Shown here: piece after piece, positions 1-5,844 of the stretch | Numbering within the stretch: the stretch's first letter is position 1 | How the letters are laid out: every line of letters begins with the position of its first letter | Assembly (NCBI GenBank): GCA_030425785.1 | Contig: JAUHYJ010000169.1 | Span: 1 to 7,461 of the forward strand | Origin: Acidimicrobiia bacterium | GTDB taxonomy: Bacteria; Actinomycetota; Acidimicrobiia; Acidimicrobiales; Ilumatobacteraceae | Direction: 5' to 3' | DNA length: 7,461 nucleotides | Position numbers and translations under genes: made by a program | Notes under the pieces: generated by a model | Told to the model about the DNA's origin: nothing | The model's database searches: none | Seen by the model: only the letters and a program-made list of their open reading frames with translations

Positions 1-2
1 CG

Positions 3-1082
3 ACGACGCCACCCACCACCGTGCCGCAGGTGCCGGACGTGCCGCGCCACGTGTCGATGGCGTTCAGTGGCGACATCCTCCCGCACAGCCCGCTCTGGCG
101 CGGTGCGTCACGAACCGCGTCAGGTGGTGAGACCAGCGACGGCTCCCAGGGCTACGACTTCGTGCCGATGCTGGCCGCGCTCGGCCCGCTCCACCGCAGC
201 GTCGACCTCGCCGTGTGCCACCTCGAGACACCGATCGCGCCGGCCGGCGAGGCGTACTCGACGATGCCGCGCTACGGCGTCCCGGCCGAGGTCGTCGACG
301 CGATCGCCGCCGGCGGGTTCGGGCGTTGCTCGACGGCGAGCAACCACACCCTCGACCGCGGGGTCGCCGGCATCGACCGCACCGTCGAGGTGCTGACGGC
401 CGCCGGCATCTCGCAGGCGGGCATGGCACGCACACCCGACGAGATCGAGCCCACCGTGATCGACGTCGCCGGTGTCGCCGTGGGCCACCTGTCCTACACG
501 TGGAGCTACGGCGGGCTCGGGTTGCCGGAGGGCGACGAATGGCGATCGGCGCTGATCGACCCCGAGCGCATCCTCGCCGACGTCGACACCGCTCGCCGAG
601 ACGGCGCCGAGGTCGTCGTCGTGAGCCTGCACTGGGGGACCGAGCGGTCACATCTGGTCGACCGGTACCAGCGCGAGGTCGCCGACGCGCTCACCGCCGA
701 GGGCACGATCGACCTCATCGTCGGCCACCACGCCCACGTGCTCCAACCGATCGAGCAGGTGAACGGGACGTGGGTGCTGTTCGGGTTGGGGAACGTGCTC
801 TCGAACCACCCGACGTCGTCGAACTGGCCCGACGCCAGCCAGGACGCCGCCGTCGTGGTGGTCGAGTTCACCGTCGGCGCCGACGGTGCGGTCGAGGTCG
901 CCAGACCCCGCGCCTACCCGACCTGGGTCGACAAGGACGCCGGTTGGGTCGTGCGGATCGTCGCCGAGGAGCTCGCCCGCACCGACCTGTCGGCCGGCCA
1001 GCGCGACCGGCTCGAGCGGTCGCTCGACCGCACGGTCGGCGTGCTCGGCGATCACGTCGCCGGCGTGGAGCTCGCCGAGTGA
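3..1082 (+). CDS. CapA-family (PGA_cap) metallophosphatase-fold protein, 5' end cut by window
   Basis: Recognised as a CapA/PGA_cap-domain protein, a calcineurin-like phosphoesterase fold first named from poly-gamma-glutamate capsule synthesis. The family's metal-site motifs occur in order (residues counted from the GTG at 21): SGD at 16-18, HLET around 68-71, SNHTLDRG at 107-114, LHWGTE at 203-208, GHHAHVLQP at 235-243 and FGLGN at 254-258. The domain therefore looks complete. The reading frame is open to the left edge and encodes Thr-Thr-Pro-Thr-Thr just before the GTG at 21, a Pro/Thr-rich stretch typical of a linker after a signal peptide or lipobox. No Shine-Dalgarno site is visible for that GTG, so the true start is probably outside the window and the protein probably exported (inference). 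The stop at 1080-1082 overlaps the next gene's start. No other capsule genes are visible, so a role in polyglutamate synthesis is not supported; many actinobacterial CapA homologues have no known substrate. Confidence 0.85.
   Translation, partial: TTPPTTVPQVPDVPRHVSMAFSGDILPHSPLWRGASRTASGGETSDGSQGYDFVPMLAALGPLHRSVDLAVCHLETPIAPAGEAYSTMPRYGVPAEVVDAIAAGGFGRCSTASNHTLDRGVAGIDRTVEVLTAAGISQAGMARTPDEIEPTVIDVAGVAVGHLSYTWSYGGLGLPEGDEWRSALIDPERILADVDTARRDGAEVVVVSLHWGTERSHLVDRYQREVADALTAEGTIDLIVGHHAHVLQPIEQVNGTWVLFGLGNVLSNHPTSSNWPDASQDAAVVVVEFTVGADGAVEVARPRAYPTWVDKDAGWVVRIVAEELARTDLSAGQRDRLERSLDRTVGVLGDHVAGVELAE
1067..1070 (+). promoter_or_regulatory. Ribosome binding site deciding the GTG start at 1079
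   Basis: GGAG lies eight bases before the GTG at 1079, inside the last codons of the upstream CapA-like gene. It supports a translationally coupled GTG start overlapping the upstream TGA (GTGA). Confidence 0.55.
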
Positions 1083-1537
1083 CACCGCGCCGAATCGGCT
1101 GGGCGTTCGTGGTCGCCCAGATCGTGCTCCTCGCCGCGCTCGCGCTCCTGCCCGGGCGCGCCGGGTGGCCGCTCGTCGTCCAGGTGCTCGGCGTCGGCCT
1201 CGTGGCCGTCGGCCTCGTCGTCATGGTCGCGGCATCACGAGCGCTCGGCACGGCGCTGACCCCGACCCCCGAACCCCGCGACGGCGACCGACTCCGCACC
1301 GAGGGCCCGTACCGATACGTGCGCCATCCGATCTACTCGGGCGTGCTGATCATCGTGGTCGGGCTCGTCGTGCGCTCGGGCAGCGCGGGATCACTCGTCG
1401 TCGGCGCCGTCACCGTGGCGTTCTTCCACGCCAAAGCACGCTGGGAAGAGCGACGGCTGTCGGCGCGCTACCCCGAGTACCAGGCGTACGCCGCCGCCAC
1501 CGGCCGCTTCGTCCCGCGTCTCACCCCACGGCGCTGA
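1079..1537 (+). CDS. Isoprenylcysteine carboxyl methyltransferase (ICMT/PEMT)-like integral membrane protein
   Basis: This 152-residue membrane protein belongs to the ICMT/phospholipid-methyltransferase-like family, SAM-dependent methyltransferases that act at the membrane. Hydrophobic segments lie at about residues 8-25, 32-52, 85-99 and 104-117. The signature RTEGPYRYVRHPIYSG is at 73-88, and a C-terminal RWEERRL...YPEYQAYAAATGRFVPRL block spans about 121-148; together these form the cofactor-binding C-terminal half in characterised members. The length is normal for short bacterial members. The GTG start overlaps the CapA-like stop by 3 bases (GTGA) and has a well-spaced GGAG, so the two genes are probably co-translated. 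Bacterial members have varied or unknown acceptors, and prenylated proteins are not expected here, so the substrate is unknown. The gene converges on the minus-strand dehydrogenase with 12 bp between stop codons. Confidence 0.85.
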   Translation: MTPRRIGWAFVVAQIVLLAALALLPGRAGWPLVVQVLGVGLVAVGLVVMVAASRALGTALTPTPEPRDGDRLRTEGPYRYVRHPIYSGVLIIVVGLVVRSGSAGSLVVGAVTVAFFHAKARWEERRLSARYPEYQAYAAATGRFVPRLTPRR

Positions 1538-1548
1538 TCGCGGCGCCG
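1529..1548. terminator. Possible bidirectional hairpin at the convergent gene ends
   Basis: A perfect 6-bp stem (CGGCGC pairing with GCGCCG) with an 8-base loop covers the stop codon at 1535-1537 and ends just before the stop of the opposing gene at 1550. It could end transcription from both sides. There is no U-tract, and short GC palindromes arise by chance in DNA this GC-rich, so this is weak. Confidence 0.25.
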
Positions 1549-1549
1549 A

Positions 1550-2647
1550 TCACTCGGCGAGGACCTCGGACATCAGGACCGGACGGCGCTCGTCGATGCT
1601 GCGGTGGGCGGCGACACCGATGGCCACCGACATGAGCCCGTCGTGCACCGTCACCTCGGGGCGTCCGCCGTGGCGGATCAGGTCGAGCAGCTTGCCGTGC
1701 TCGACCAGCGACGAGCCGTGGTGATGGCCCTGATACGCGATCGTGTTCTCGACGTGGACCTCGTCGACGGTGCCGATCCAGTGCTCACCGCGACGACCGA
1801 TGCGCACCACCTCGTCGGGGATCAACGCCTCGAGCTTGCCGTTGGGGCCGACGACCGAGATCTCCTCCTGGTTCCGGGTCGCGTCGGCGAACATGCACAG
1901 GTCGAGGCTGGCGCGCTCGCCGGTGTCGTACTCGACGATGACGAACGCATTGTCGATGATGTCGGGCCGTTCGCCGTCGTAGCTCTCGTCGAGATGGTTG
2001 ACGTCCTGGGCTCCCGACGCGAGCACCCGGACCGGTGCGCCGCCGCCCGACTCGCGCACGATCAGGTTCATCAGGTCGAAGAAGTGGCAGCACTTCTCGA
2101 CCAGGGTGCCGCCGGTGTTGCGCGAGAACCGGTTCCAGTCGCCGACCTTCTCGAGGAACGGGAACCGGTGCTCACGGATCGCGACCATCTTGACCGGACC
2201 GGTCACCCCACTGCGCAGCTCGTCGAGCAGGCGGGCGACGGGCGGCATGTACCGGTACTCGAGGCCCACCCAGGTCGGGGCCGAGCGTCCCTCCGCCAGC
2301 TCGATCACGTGGCGGCAGTCGGCAACGGTCGTGCACATCGGCTTCTCGATCAGCACGGCCAGGTCGGTCGCCAACACGTCGTCGAGGATCGTGCGGTGCG
2401 TGTGGTTCGGCGAGGCGACGACGACGGCGTCGCACCGACCGGACTCGATGAGCGCACGGTGGTCGGTGTACACCTCGCAGCCGGTGCCGACCATGGCTGC
2501 GGCGACGTCGCGCGAACCCGGATCGGGGTCGGCGATCGCGGTCACCGCCGCACCGTCCAGCGCCGCCAGGTTGGCGATGTGCTCCTGGCCCATCATCCCC
2601 GACCCGATCACGCCGTAGCGGACGGTGTCGGACGAGCGCATGGTCAC
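1550..2647 (-). CDS. Gfo/Idh/MocA-family NAD(P)-dependent oxidoreductase (or NAD-dependent glycosidase)
   Basis: A 365-residue protein of the Gfo/Idh/MocA family, normal in length. Counting from the ATG at 2641, the N-terminal Rossmann domain has YGVIGSGMMG at 9-18 (GxGxxG), the family EKP motif at 99-101 (LIEKPM) and SPNHTH at 77-82. The C-terminal alpha/beta domain has GGTLVEKCCHFFDLMN at 177-192, where His186 fits the usual catalytic-site histidine. Members oxidise or reduce sugars and cyclitols; some relatives (GH109, GH188) use bound NAD+ to cleave glycosides by transient oxidation. It is the last gene of a three-gene block after the monooxygenase and aldo-keto reductase. A GGGGGGAG site eight bases upstream favours the GTG at 2647, which overlaps the previous stop as GTGA; the ATG at 2641 is the alternative and removes only two residues. 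Given its neighbours, an NAD+-dependent sulfoquinovosidase role (SqgA-like) is an attractive but unproven inference. The family call itself is firm. Confidence 0.9.
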   Translation of the reverse strand: MTMRSSDTVRYGVIGSGMMGQEHIANLAALDGAAVTAIADPDPGSRDVAAAMVGTGCEVYTDHRALIESGRCDAVVVASPNHTHRTILDDVLATDLAVLIEKPMCTTVADCRHVIELAEGRSAPTWVGLEYRYMPPVARLLDELRSGVTGPVKMVAIREHRFPFLEKVGDWNRFSRNTGGTLVEKCCHFFDLMNLIVRESGGGAPVRVLASGAQDVNHLDESYDGERPDIIDNAFVIVEYDTGERASLDLCMFADATRNQEEISVVGPNGKLEALIPDEVVRIGRRGEHWIGTVDEVHVENTIAYQGHHHGSSLVEHGKLLDLIRHGGRPEVTVHDGLMSVAIGVAAHRSIDERRPVLMSEVLAE

Positions 2648-3540
2648 GGCATGGGCTCCCCCCGTGAGGCTTCGACGATGTCGTAGCAGTCGGAACGATC
2701 GAGCTGGACCCGAACGGCGGCGGCCGACGACACGATCCGATCGGGGTTCATGGTGCCGATGATCGCGATCGGGCGTGACGGGTGCGCCAGCGTGAACGCC
2801 AGCGCGATCGTCCCGCGATCGACGCCTTCGCGCTCGGCGAGCCGGTCGAGCACGTCGACCAGCTCGGGCCGCACCCCGTCGCCGGTCGCGAGCGACCCAC
2901 CGGCGAGCGGCGACCACGCCATCGGCGCGATGTCGAGCTCGAGGCACTGGTCGAAGGTGCCGTCGAACATCGGATCGAGATGCACGGCCGAGAACTGCGG
3001 CTGGGTGCTGACCAGGCGGAACGGCAGGTGCGTCTGCAGCATGCGGAGCTGGCTCGGCGTGTAGTTCGAGACGCCGACCTCGCGGACCTTGCCCTCGTCG
3101 CGCAGCTCGGCGAGCACGCCGGCGAGCTCGGCCGGGTGGGTGTACAGATCGGGTCGATGGATCTGGTACACGTCGATGACGTCGACCCGGAGCCGTTCGA
3201 GGCTGGCCTCGACGGCGCTGCGCACGTACCCGGCGCTCTGGTCGTAGGGGATGCCGGGCATGATGCCGCCCTTGGTCGCGAGCACCATGCGGTCGCGCAG
3301 GCCCGGCGCCGCCGCCAGCACCTCGCCGAGCGCGGCTTCGACCGTGCCGAAACCGGTGCCGCCCCAGTCGAAGCCGTACACGTCGGCGCAGTCGATCAGG
3401 TTGCACCCCTCGTCGAGTGCCGTCTCGAGCAGCTGTTGGCCATCGGCCGCGGCGTCGCCGACGAACCGCCAGGTGCCGAACGCCACCCGGCCGACCTCGA
3501 ACGGACCGAGCGGGCGGGGCGAGGGATCGATGAGGCTCAT
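2644..3540 (-). CDS. Aldo-keto reductase (AKR family), candidate sugar-aldehyde reductase
   Basis: A 298-residue single-domain aldo-keto reductase with a TIM-barrel fold, expected to be a cytosolic NAD(P)H-dependent carbonyl reductase. The catalytic tetrad is complete: Asp50 and Tyr55 in LIDCADVYG, Lys90 in LATKGG and His128 in QIHRPD. Other family landmarks are VGVSNY at 155-160, STQPQFS at 178-184, APMAWSPLAGG at 205-215 and a late IGTMNPDRI at 261-269 in the cofactor-phosphate region. The start is the ATG at 3540, which overlaps the upstream monooxygenase stop (ATGA). The frame runs upstream to 3627, but that extra N-terminus is Arg/Ala-rich shadow coding inside the previous gene. The gene ends four bases into the next gene's GTG start. 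Placed directly after an SsuD-like desulfonating enzyme, it could reduce the aldehyde that enzyme produces, as SmoB reduces 6-oxo-glucose in the sulfo-SMO pathway; this is inference from context. Confidence 0.92.
   Translation of the reverse strand: MSLIDPSPRPLGPFEVGRVAFGTWRFVGDAAADGQQLLETALDEGCNLIDCADVYGFDWGGTGFGTVEAALGEVLAAAPGLRDRMVLATKGGIMPGIPYDQSAGYVRSAVEASLERLRVDVIDVYQIHRPDLYTHPAELAGVLAELRDEGKVREVGVSNYTPSQLRMLQTHLPFRLVSTQPQFSAVHLDPMFDGTFDQCLELDIAPMAWSPLAGGSLATGDGVRPELVDVLDRLAEREGVDRGTIALAFTLAHPSRPIAIIGTMNPDRIVSSAAAVRVQLDRSDCYDIVEASRGEPMP
2656..2663 (-). promoter_or_regulatory. Ribosome binding site favouring the GTG start at 2647
   Basis: On the minus strand GGGGGGAG lies eight bases before the GTG at 2647 but fourteen before the ATG at 2641. 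It therefore favours the GTG that overlaps the stop of the aldo-keto reductase gene. Confidence 0.5.
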
Positions 3541-4637
3541 CCCGCTGCCCCGAGACCGGCCTCGTACTGCGGCTTGTACGGTGCGTGCTCGAGGTTCGGC
3601 AGCACGTGCTGTGCGAACAGGTCGCACTCGCCGATCAGGGTGTACCCGGACAGCACGAAGGCGTCGATGCCGACGTCCTGGTAGGCGCGCAGCTTGGCCA
3701 ACACCTGGTCCGGGTCGCCGACGATCGCGGCCCCGGCACCGCTGCGGGCCTTGCCGATGCCGGTCCAGAGGTTCGCCTCCGCGTAGCCGTCGTCGCCGGC
3801 TGCGTCGCGCAGCTCGTTCTGGCGGGACACACCTGCCGACTGGGTGTCGAGCGAGCGGTTGCGGATCGCCTCACCGGTGTCGACGTCGAGCTTCGACAGC
3901 AACCGGTCGGCGGCCGCCCTGGCCTCCGCCTCGGTCTCGCGCACGATCACGTGGGTGCGCAGGCCATAGCGGATCTCGCGCCCGTAGCCGGCAGCGCGCT
4001 CACGCATCTCGGTGACCGTCTCGCCGACGGACGCCACCGTGTCGGGCCAGGTGAGGAACACATCGCACAGCTCGGCGGCGGTGTCCTTCGCGGCCGGCGA
4101 GAAGCCGCCGAAGTACATCGGCGGGCAGTGACCCGACACCGTCGAGACGCCCGGCGGATCGAGGTCGAGGTCGAGGAAGTCGTCGTGGATCGCGAGGTGC
4201 TCACCGTTCAGCAGCGTGCGCAGCGCGCGCATGTACTCACGCGTCCGCTGGTAGCGCGGCTCGGAGTCGAGCGGTGCACCTGGAAGGTCGGACGAGATGA
4301 TGTTGATCGTCAGCCGACCGCCGCACATCCGGTCGATGGTGGCGAGCTGGCGGGCGAGCTGGGGCGGCCACATCTCGCCCATGCGGACCGCGAGCAGCAG
4401 GTGGATCTGCTCGGTCAGCGGCGCGATGCCCGACGTGAACGCCACGGCGTCGATGCCGAGCGTGTAGCCCGACGGCAGCAGGATGTTGTCGAACCCGTGC
4501 CGGTCGGCGGTCAGCACGATGTCGCGGCAGTGCTCCCACGAACTGGCGAGCGCCGGATCGGGCACCCCCAGGAACTCGTAGTCGTCGTCGCACAGCCCCG
4601 AGAACCAGCTGACCTCCGGCGGACTGGTGGCACCCAT
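3537..4637 (-). CDS. SsuD-like FMNH2-dependent monooxygenase (LLM class), candidate sulfosugar desulfonase
   Basis: A 366-residue bacterial-luciferase-like flavin monooxygenase that closely resembles alkanesulfonate monooxygenase SsuD, which cleaves C-S bonds to an aldehyde plus sulfite using FMNH2 and O2. SsuD-like blocks run along the whole protein: LLAVRMG at 81-87, ARQLATIDRMCGGRLTINI at 95-113, PPMYFGGFSPAAKDTAAE at 172-189, FLTWPDT at 194-200, RYGLRTHVIVRETEAEA at 223-239, NLWTGIGKARSGAGAAIVGD at 289-308 and GIDAFVLSGY at 323-332. Counterparts of the E. coli SsuD active-site residues Arg226, His228, Arg297 and Tyr331 appear as Arg227, His229, Arg298 and Tyr332. The Cys54 counterpart appears to be Leu60, so flavin handling or substrate may differ. 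The start is the ATG at 4637, with GGGGAG five bases upstream. It is the first gene of the block and overlaps the aldo-keto reductase (ATGA). No flavin reductase is next to it. The exact substrate is inferred from context only. Confidence 0.9.
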   Translation of the reverse strand: MGATSPPEVSWFSGLCDDDYEFLGVPDPALASSWEHCRDIVLTADRHGFDNILLPSGYTLGIDAVAFTSGIAPLTEQIHLLLAVRMGEMWPPQLARQLATIDRMCGGRLTINIISSDLPGAPLDSEPRYQRTREYMRALRTLLNGEHLAIHDDFLDLDLDPPGVSTVSGHCPPMYFGGFSPAAKDTAAELCDVFLTWPDTVASVGETVTEMRERAAGYGREIRYGLRTHVIVRETEAEARAAADRLLSKLDVDTGEAIRNRSLDTQSAGVSRQNELRDAAGDDGYAEANLWTGIGKARSGAGAAIVGDPDQVLAKLRAYQDVGIDAFVLSGYTLIGECDLFAQHVLPNLEHAPYKPQYEAGLGAAG

Positions 4638-4642
4638 GATGT

Positions 4643-4648
4643 CTCCCC
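4643..4648 (-). promoter_or_regulatory. Ribosome binding site of the SsuD-like gene
   Basis: GGGGAG on the minus strand lies five bases before the ATG at 4637 and supports that start over the longer in-frame extension to 4664. Confidence 0.55.
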
Positions 4649-4651
4649 TCG

Positions 4652-4663
4652 TTGTCCGGACCA
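4652..4663 (-). promoter_or_regulatory. Candidate operator, near-palindrome TGGTCCGGACAA
   Basis: On the minus strand TGGTCCGGACAA is an almost perfect palindrome centred on TCCGGA, sitting between a possible -10 box and the ribosome binding site of the SsuD-like gene. It matches the HutC-type GntR operator TGGTCTAGACCA (recalled from NagR/DasR) at 9 of 12 positions. A repressor bound here would block the catabolic genes. No regulator gene is in the window, so the binding protein is unknown. Confidence 0.35.
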
Positions 4664-4664
4664 A

Positions 4665-4670
4665 ACGCTA
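4665..4670 (-). promoter_or_regulatory. Possible -10 box for the monooxygenase-AKR-dehydrogenase block
   Basis: TAGCGT on the minus strand fits a TANNNT actinobacterial -10 element about 28 bases before the ATG at 4637, which would leave a short leader holding the ribosome binding site. No convincing -35 is seen. It is consistent with the three genes having their own promoter downstream of the transporter terminator. Confidence 0.25.
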
Positions 4671-4717
4671 CCCCGCCACCTCGACGCCGAAGAATCCGAT
4701 GGACTGCCCGCAACCGC

Positions 4718-4741
4718 GCGACATGTGCCTGACCCCCGATG
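4718..4741. repeat. Intergenic direct repeat, copy 1 (24 bp)
   Basis: First of two perfect 24-bp copies in the same orientation, sharing the core catgtgcctgaccccc. It contains the palindrome ACATGT. With the second copy it brackets a small hairpin in the only sizeable intergenic space of the window. Similarity continues weakly past its right end (GATGAAGG against GATGCAAGG in copy 2). Confidence 0.85.
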
Positions 4742-4745
4742 AAGG

Positions 4746-4759
4746 GGTCGCGAGCGACC
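4746..4759. repeat. Hairpin between the two direct repeats
   Basis: GGTCG and CGACC pair around a CGAG tetraloop (a sixth C-G pair is possible with a 2-base loop), and flanking G-T wobbles could extend the stem. It lies in the spacer between the two 24-bp repeats, giving a repeat-hairpin-repeat arrangement like REP/BIME-type elements. It has no U-tract, so a terminator role is not clear. Confidence 0.45.
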
Positions 4760-4761
4760 TT

Positions 4762-4785
4762 GCGACATGTGCCTGACCCCCGATG
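4762..4785. repeat. Intergenic direct repeat, copy 2 (24 bp)
   Basis: Second perfect copy of the 24-bp repeat, offset 44 bp from copy 1 and in the same orientation. No transposase gene or terminal inverted repeats lie next to it. Confidence 0.85.
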
Positions 4786-4807
4786 CAAGGTTCGAGGCGC
4801 GCACCGA

Positions 4808-4837
4808 CGAGGTAATTCCCGCGGCGGGATCGCCTCG
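4808..4837 (-). terminator. Probable transcription terminator after the transporter permease genes
   Basis: Directly after the permease stop codon (4839-4841), the minus strand can fold into a two-part stem. CGAGG pairs with CCTCG on the outside (4833-4837 with 4808-4812) and TCCCG pairs with CGGGA on the inside (4825-4829 with 4817-4821), around a 3-base loop. There is no U-tract, which is common for terminators of GC-rich actinobacteria. Its place suggests that the transporter genes and the catabolic block are separate transcripts, or that read-through between them is limited. Confidence 0.5.
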
Positions 4838-4838
4838 G

Positions 4839-5843
4839 TCAGCCCTTGACGGAGCCGGCGAGCAGTCCCCGGACGAAGTACCGCTGGAGCGCGAAGAACA
4901 CCACGAGCGGGATGAACGCCTGCACGAACGCCGCCGCGGGCAACAGGTGCTCGTTGCGGCCGAAGTCACCGGCGAGGTTGGCGATACGGATCGTGGTGAC
5001 GATCGCATCGGGGTTCGAACCGGCCATCGTGTTGGCGATCAGGTAGTCGTTCCAGGTCCAGAGGAACTGGAAGATCGCGAACGCGGCGAGGACGGGGATC
5101 GACAGCGGCAGGACCAACCGGTAGAAGATCGTGAAGTGGTCGGCACCGTCGATGCGAGCGGCCTCGAACAGATCCTTCGGCAGCCCCGAGATGTAGTTGT
5201 GCAGCAGGAAGATCGCGAAGGGGAGCGCGAAGCCGGTGTGGGTGAGCCACACCGCCGTCGTCGTGCCCGCCAGATCGAAGTCGGGGATCAGCGTGATCGT
5301 CTTGTCGAAGAACGGCAGCGTGAAGTGCGCACCGCCGACGAACATCTGCAGCAGCGGGATCAGGGCGACCTGGAGCGGCACCGCCAACAGCGAGACCGTC
5401 GCGATGAACAGCACCTTGCGGCCCTTGAAGTCGATCCAGGCGAACGCGTACGCCGCGAAGGCCGCGATCGAGATCGGGATGATCGTCGCCGGGATCGACA
5501 CCGCCGCCGAGTTCAGCAGCGAATCGCCGAGGCTCGCCGATGCACTCGATCCGAGCACGGTCTCGTAGTTCTCGGTCGTGAACTGGCCGAGGTCGGTGAC
5601 GGAGGTCCACCACCCACTCGCACGCTGGAGATCGCGCGGCCGGAAGGAGTTGACGAAGAGGCTGAAGGTCGGCAACAGCCAGATCACGACGATCAGCCAC
5701 AGCGCCCATCTGGGCAGGGTCCGGATGAACCGGTAGGCACGATCGACCGGCTTGTCGCCGCCCATCATGTCGTGGCTCATCGGGTCGTCGTGACTCGCGT
5801 CGATCTCCCGATCGTCGGTGAGCATCGGCTCCATCGTGCTCAT
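4839..5843 (-). CDS. Carbohydrate ABC transporter permease, MalG/AglG-like
   Basis: A 334-residue inner-membrane permease of the carbohydrate ABC importer type (binding-protein-dependent transport system, MalG/AglG branch). After an acidic, Met-rich cytoplasmic N-terminus (1-44) there are about six hydrophobic segments, near 45-66, 110-136, 144-165, 197-216, 249-270 and 301-321. The EAA loop, which docks the ATPase, is EAARIDGADHFTIFYRLVLP at 227-246. The end FVRGLLAGSVKG is typical of AglG-like proteins, as are VPLQVALIPLL (155-165), HTGFALPFAIFLLHNYISGLP (202-222) and FLWTWND (260-266). The start is the ATG at 5843, with AGGAGGAG seven bases upstream; later in-frame Met codons lack as good a site. 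It follows the AglF-like permease with one base between stop and start, so the two form the membrane heterodimer. The substrate cannot be read from the permease; downstream neighbours suggest a sugar or sulfosugar. Confidence 0.93.
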   Translation of the reverse strand: MSTMEPMLTDDREIDASHDDPMSHDMMGGDKPVDRAYRFIRTLPRWALWLIVVIWLLPTFSLFVNSFRPRDLQRASGWWTSVTDLGQFTTENYETVLGSSASASLGDSLLNSAAVSIPATIIPISIAAFAAYAFAWIDFKGRKVLFIATVSLLAVPLQVALIPLLQMFVGGAHFTLPFFDKTITLIPDFDLAGTTTAVWLTHTGFALPFAIFLLHNYISGLPKDLFEAARIDGADHFTIFYRLVLPLSIPVLAAFAIFQFLWTWNDYLIANTMAGSNPDAIVTTIRIANLAGDFGRNEHLLPAAAFVQAFIPLVVFFALQRYFVRGLLAGSVKG

Positions 5844-5844
5844 G

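Noticed and set aside
21..1082. Treating the GTG at 21 as the true start of the CapA-like gene
   Set aside because: No ribosome binding site precedes it and the open frame continues left with Thr/Pro codons typical of an export-signal linker, so the gene probably begins outside the window.
1604..2686. Long plus-strand open frame (360 codons) opposite the Gfo/Idh/MocA gene
   Set aside because: It is antisense to a gene with clear family motifs, its translation has no recognisable domain, and long antisense frames are expected at this G+C content.
1550..3406. A 618-codon minus-strand frame suggesting an N-terminal extension or fusion of the Gfo/Idh/MocA protein
   Set aside because: The extra N-terminal part is Arg/Ala-rich and lies out of frame inside the aldo-keto reductase gene, which is intact; the real start is at 2647 or 2641.
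3541..3627. Longer start for the aldo-keto reductase
   Set aside because: The added residues are Arg-rich and lie wholly within the 3' end of the monooxygenase; the ATG at 3540 overlaps the stop as ATGA and begins just before the conserved AKR N-terminus.
3537..4637. Assignment as ssuD (alkanesulfonate monooxygenase proper)
   Set aside because: The Cys54 position differs, no ssuABC/ssuE-type genes are adjacent, and the neighbours are sugar transport and sugar enzymes, so only an SsuD-like label is justified.
3585..4742. Long plus-strand open frame (385 codons) opposite the SsuD-like gene
   Set aside because: It is a shadow of the monooxygenase with low-complexity Arg/Val/Gly/Asp-rich translation and no motif.
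4718..4785. CRISPR array
   Set aside because: There are only two repeats with a 20-bp spacer that itself forms a hairpin, and no cas genes are seen.
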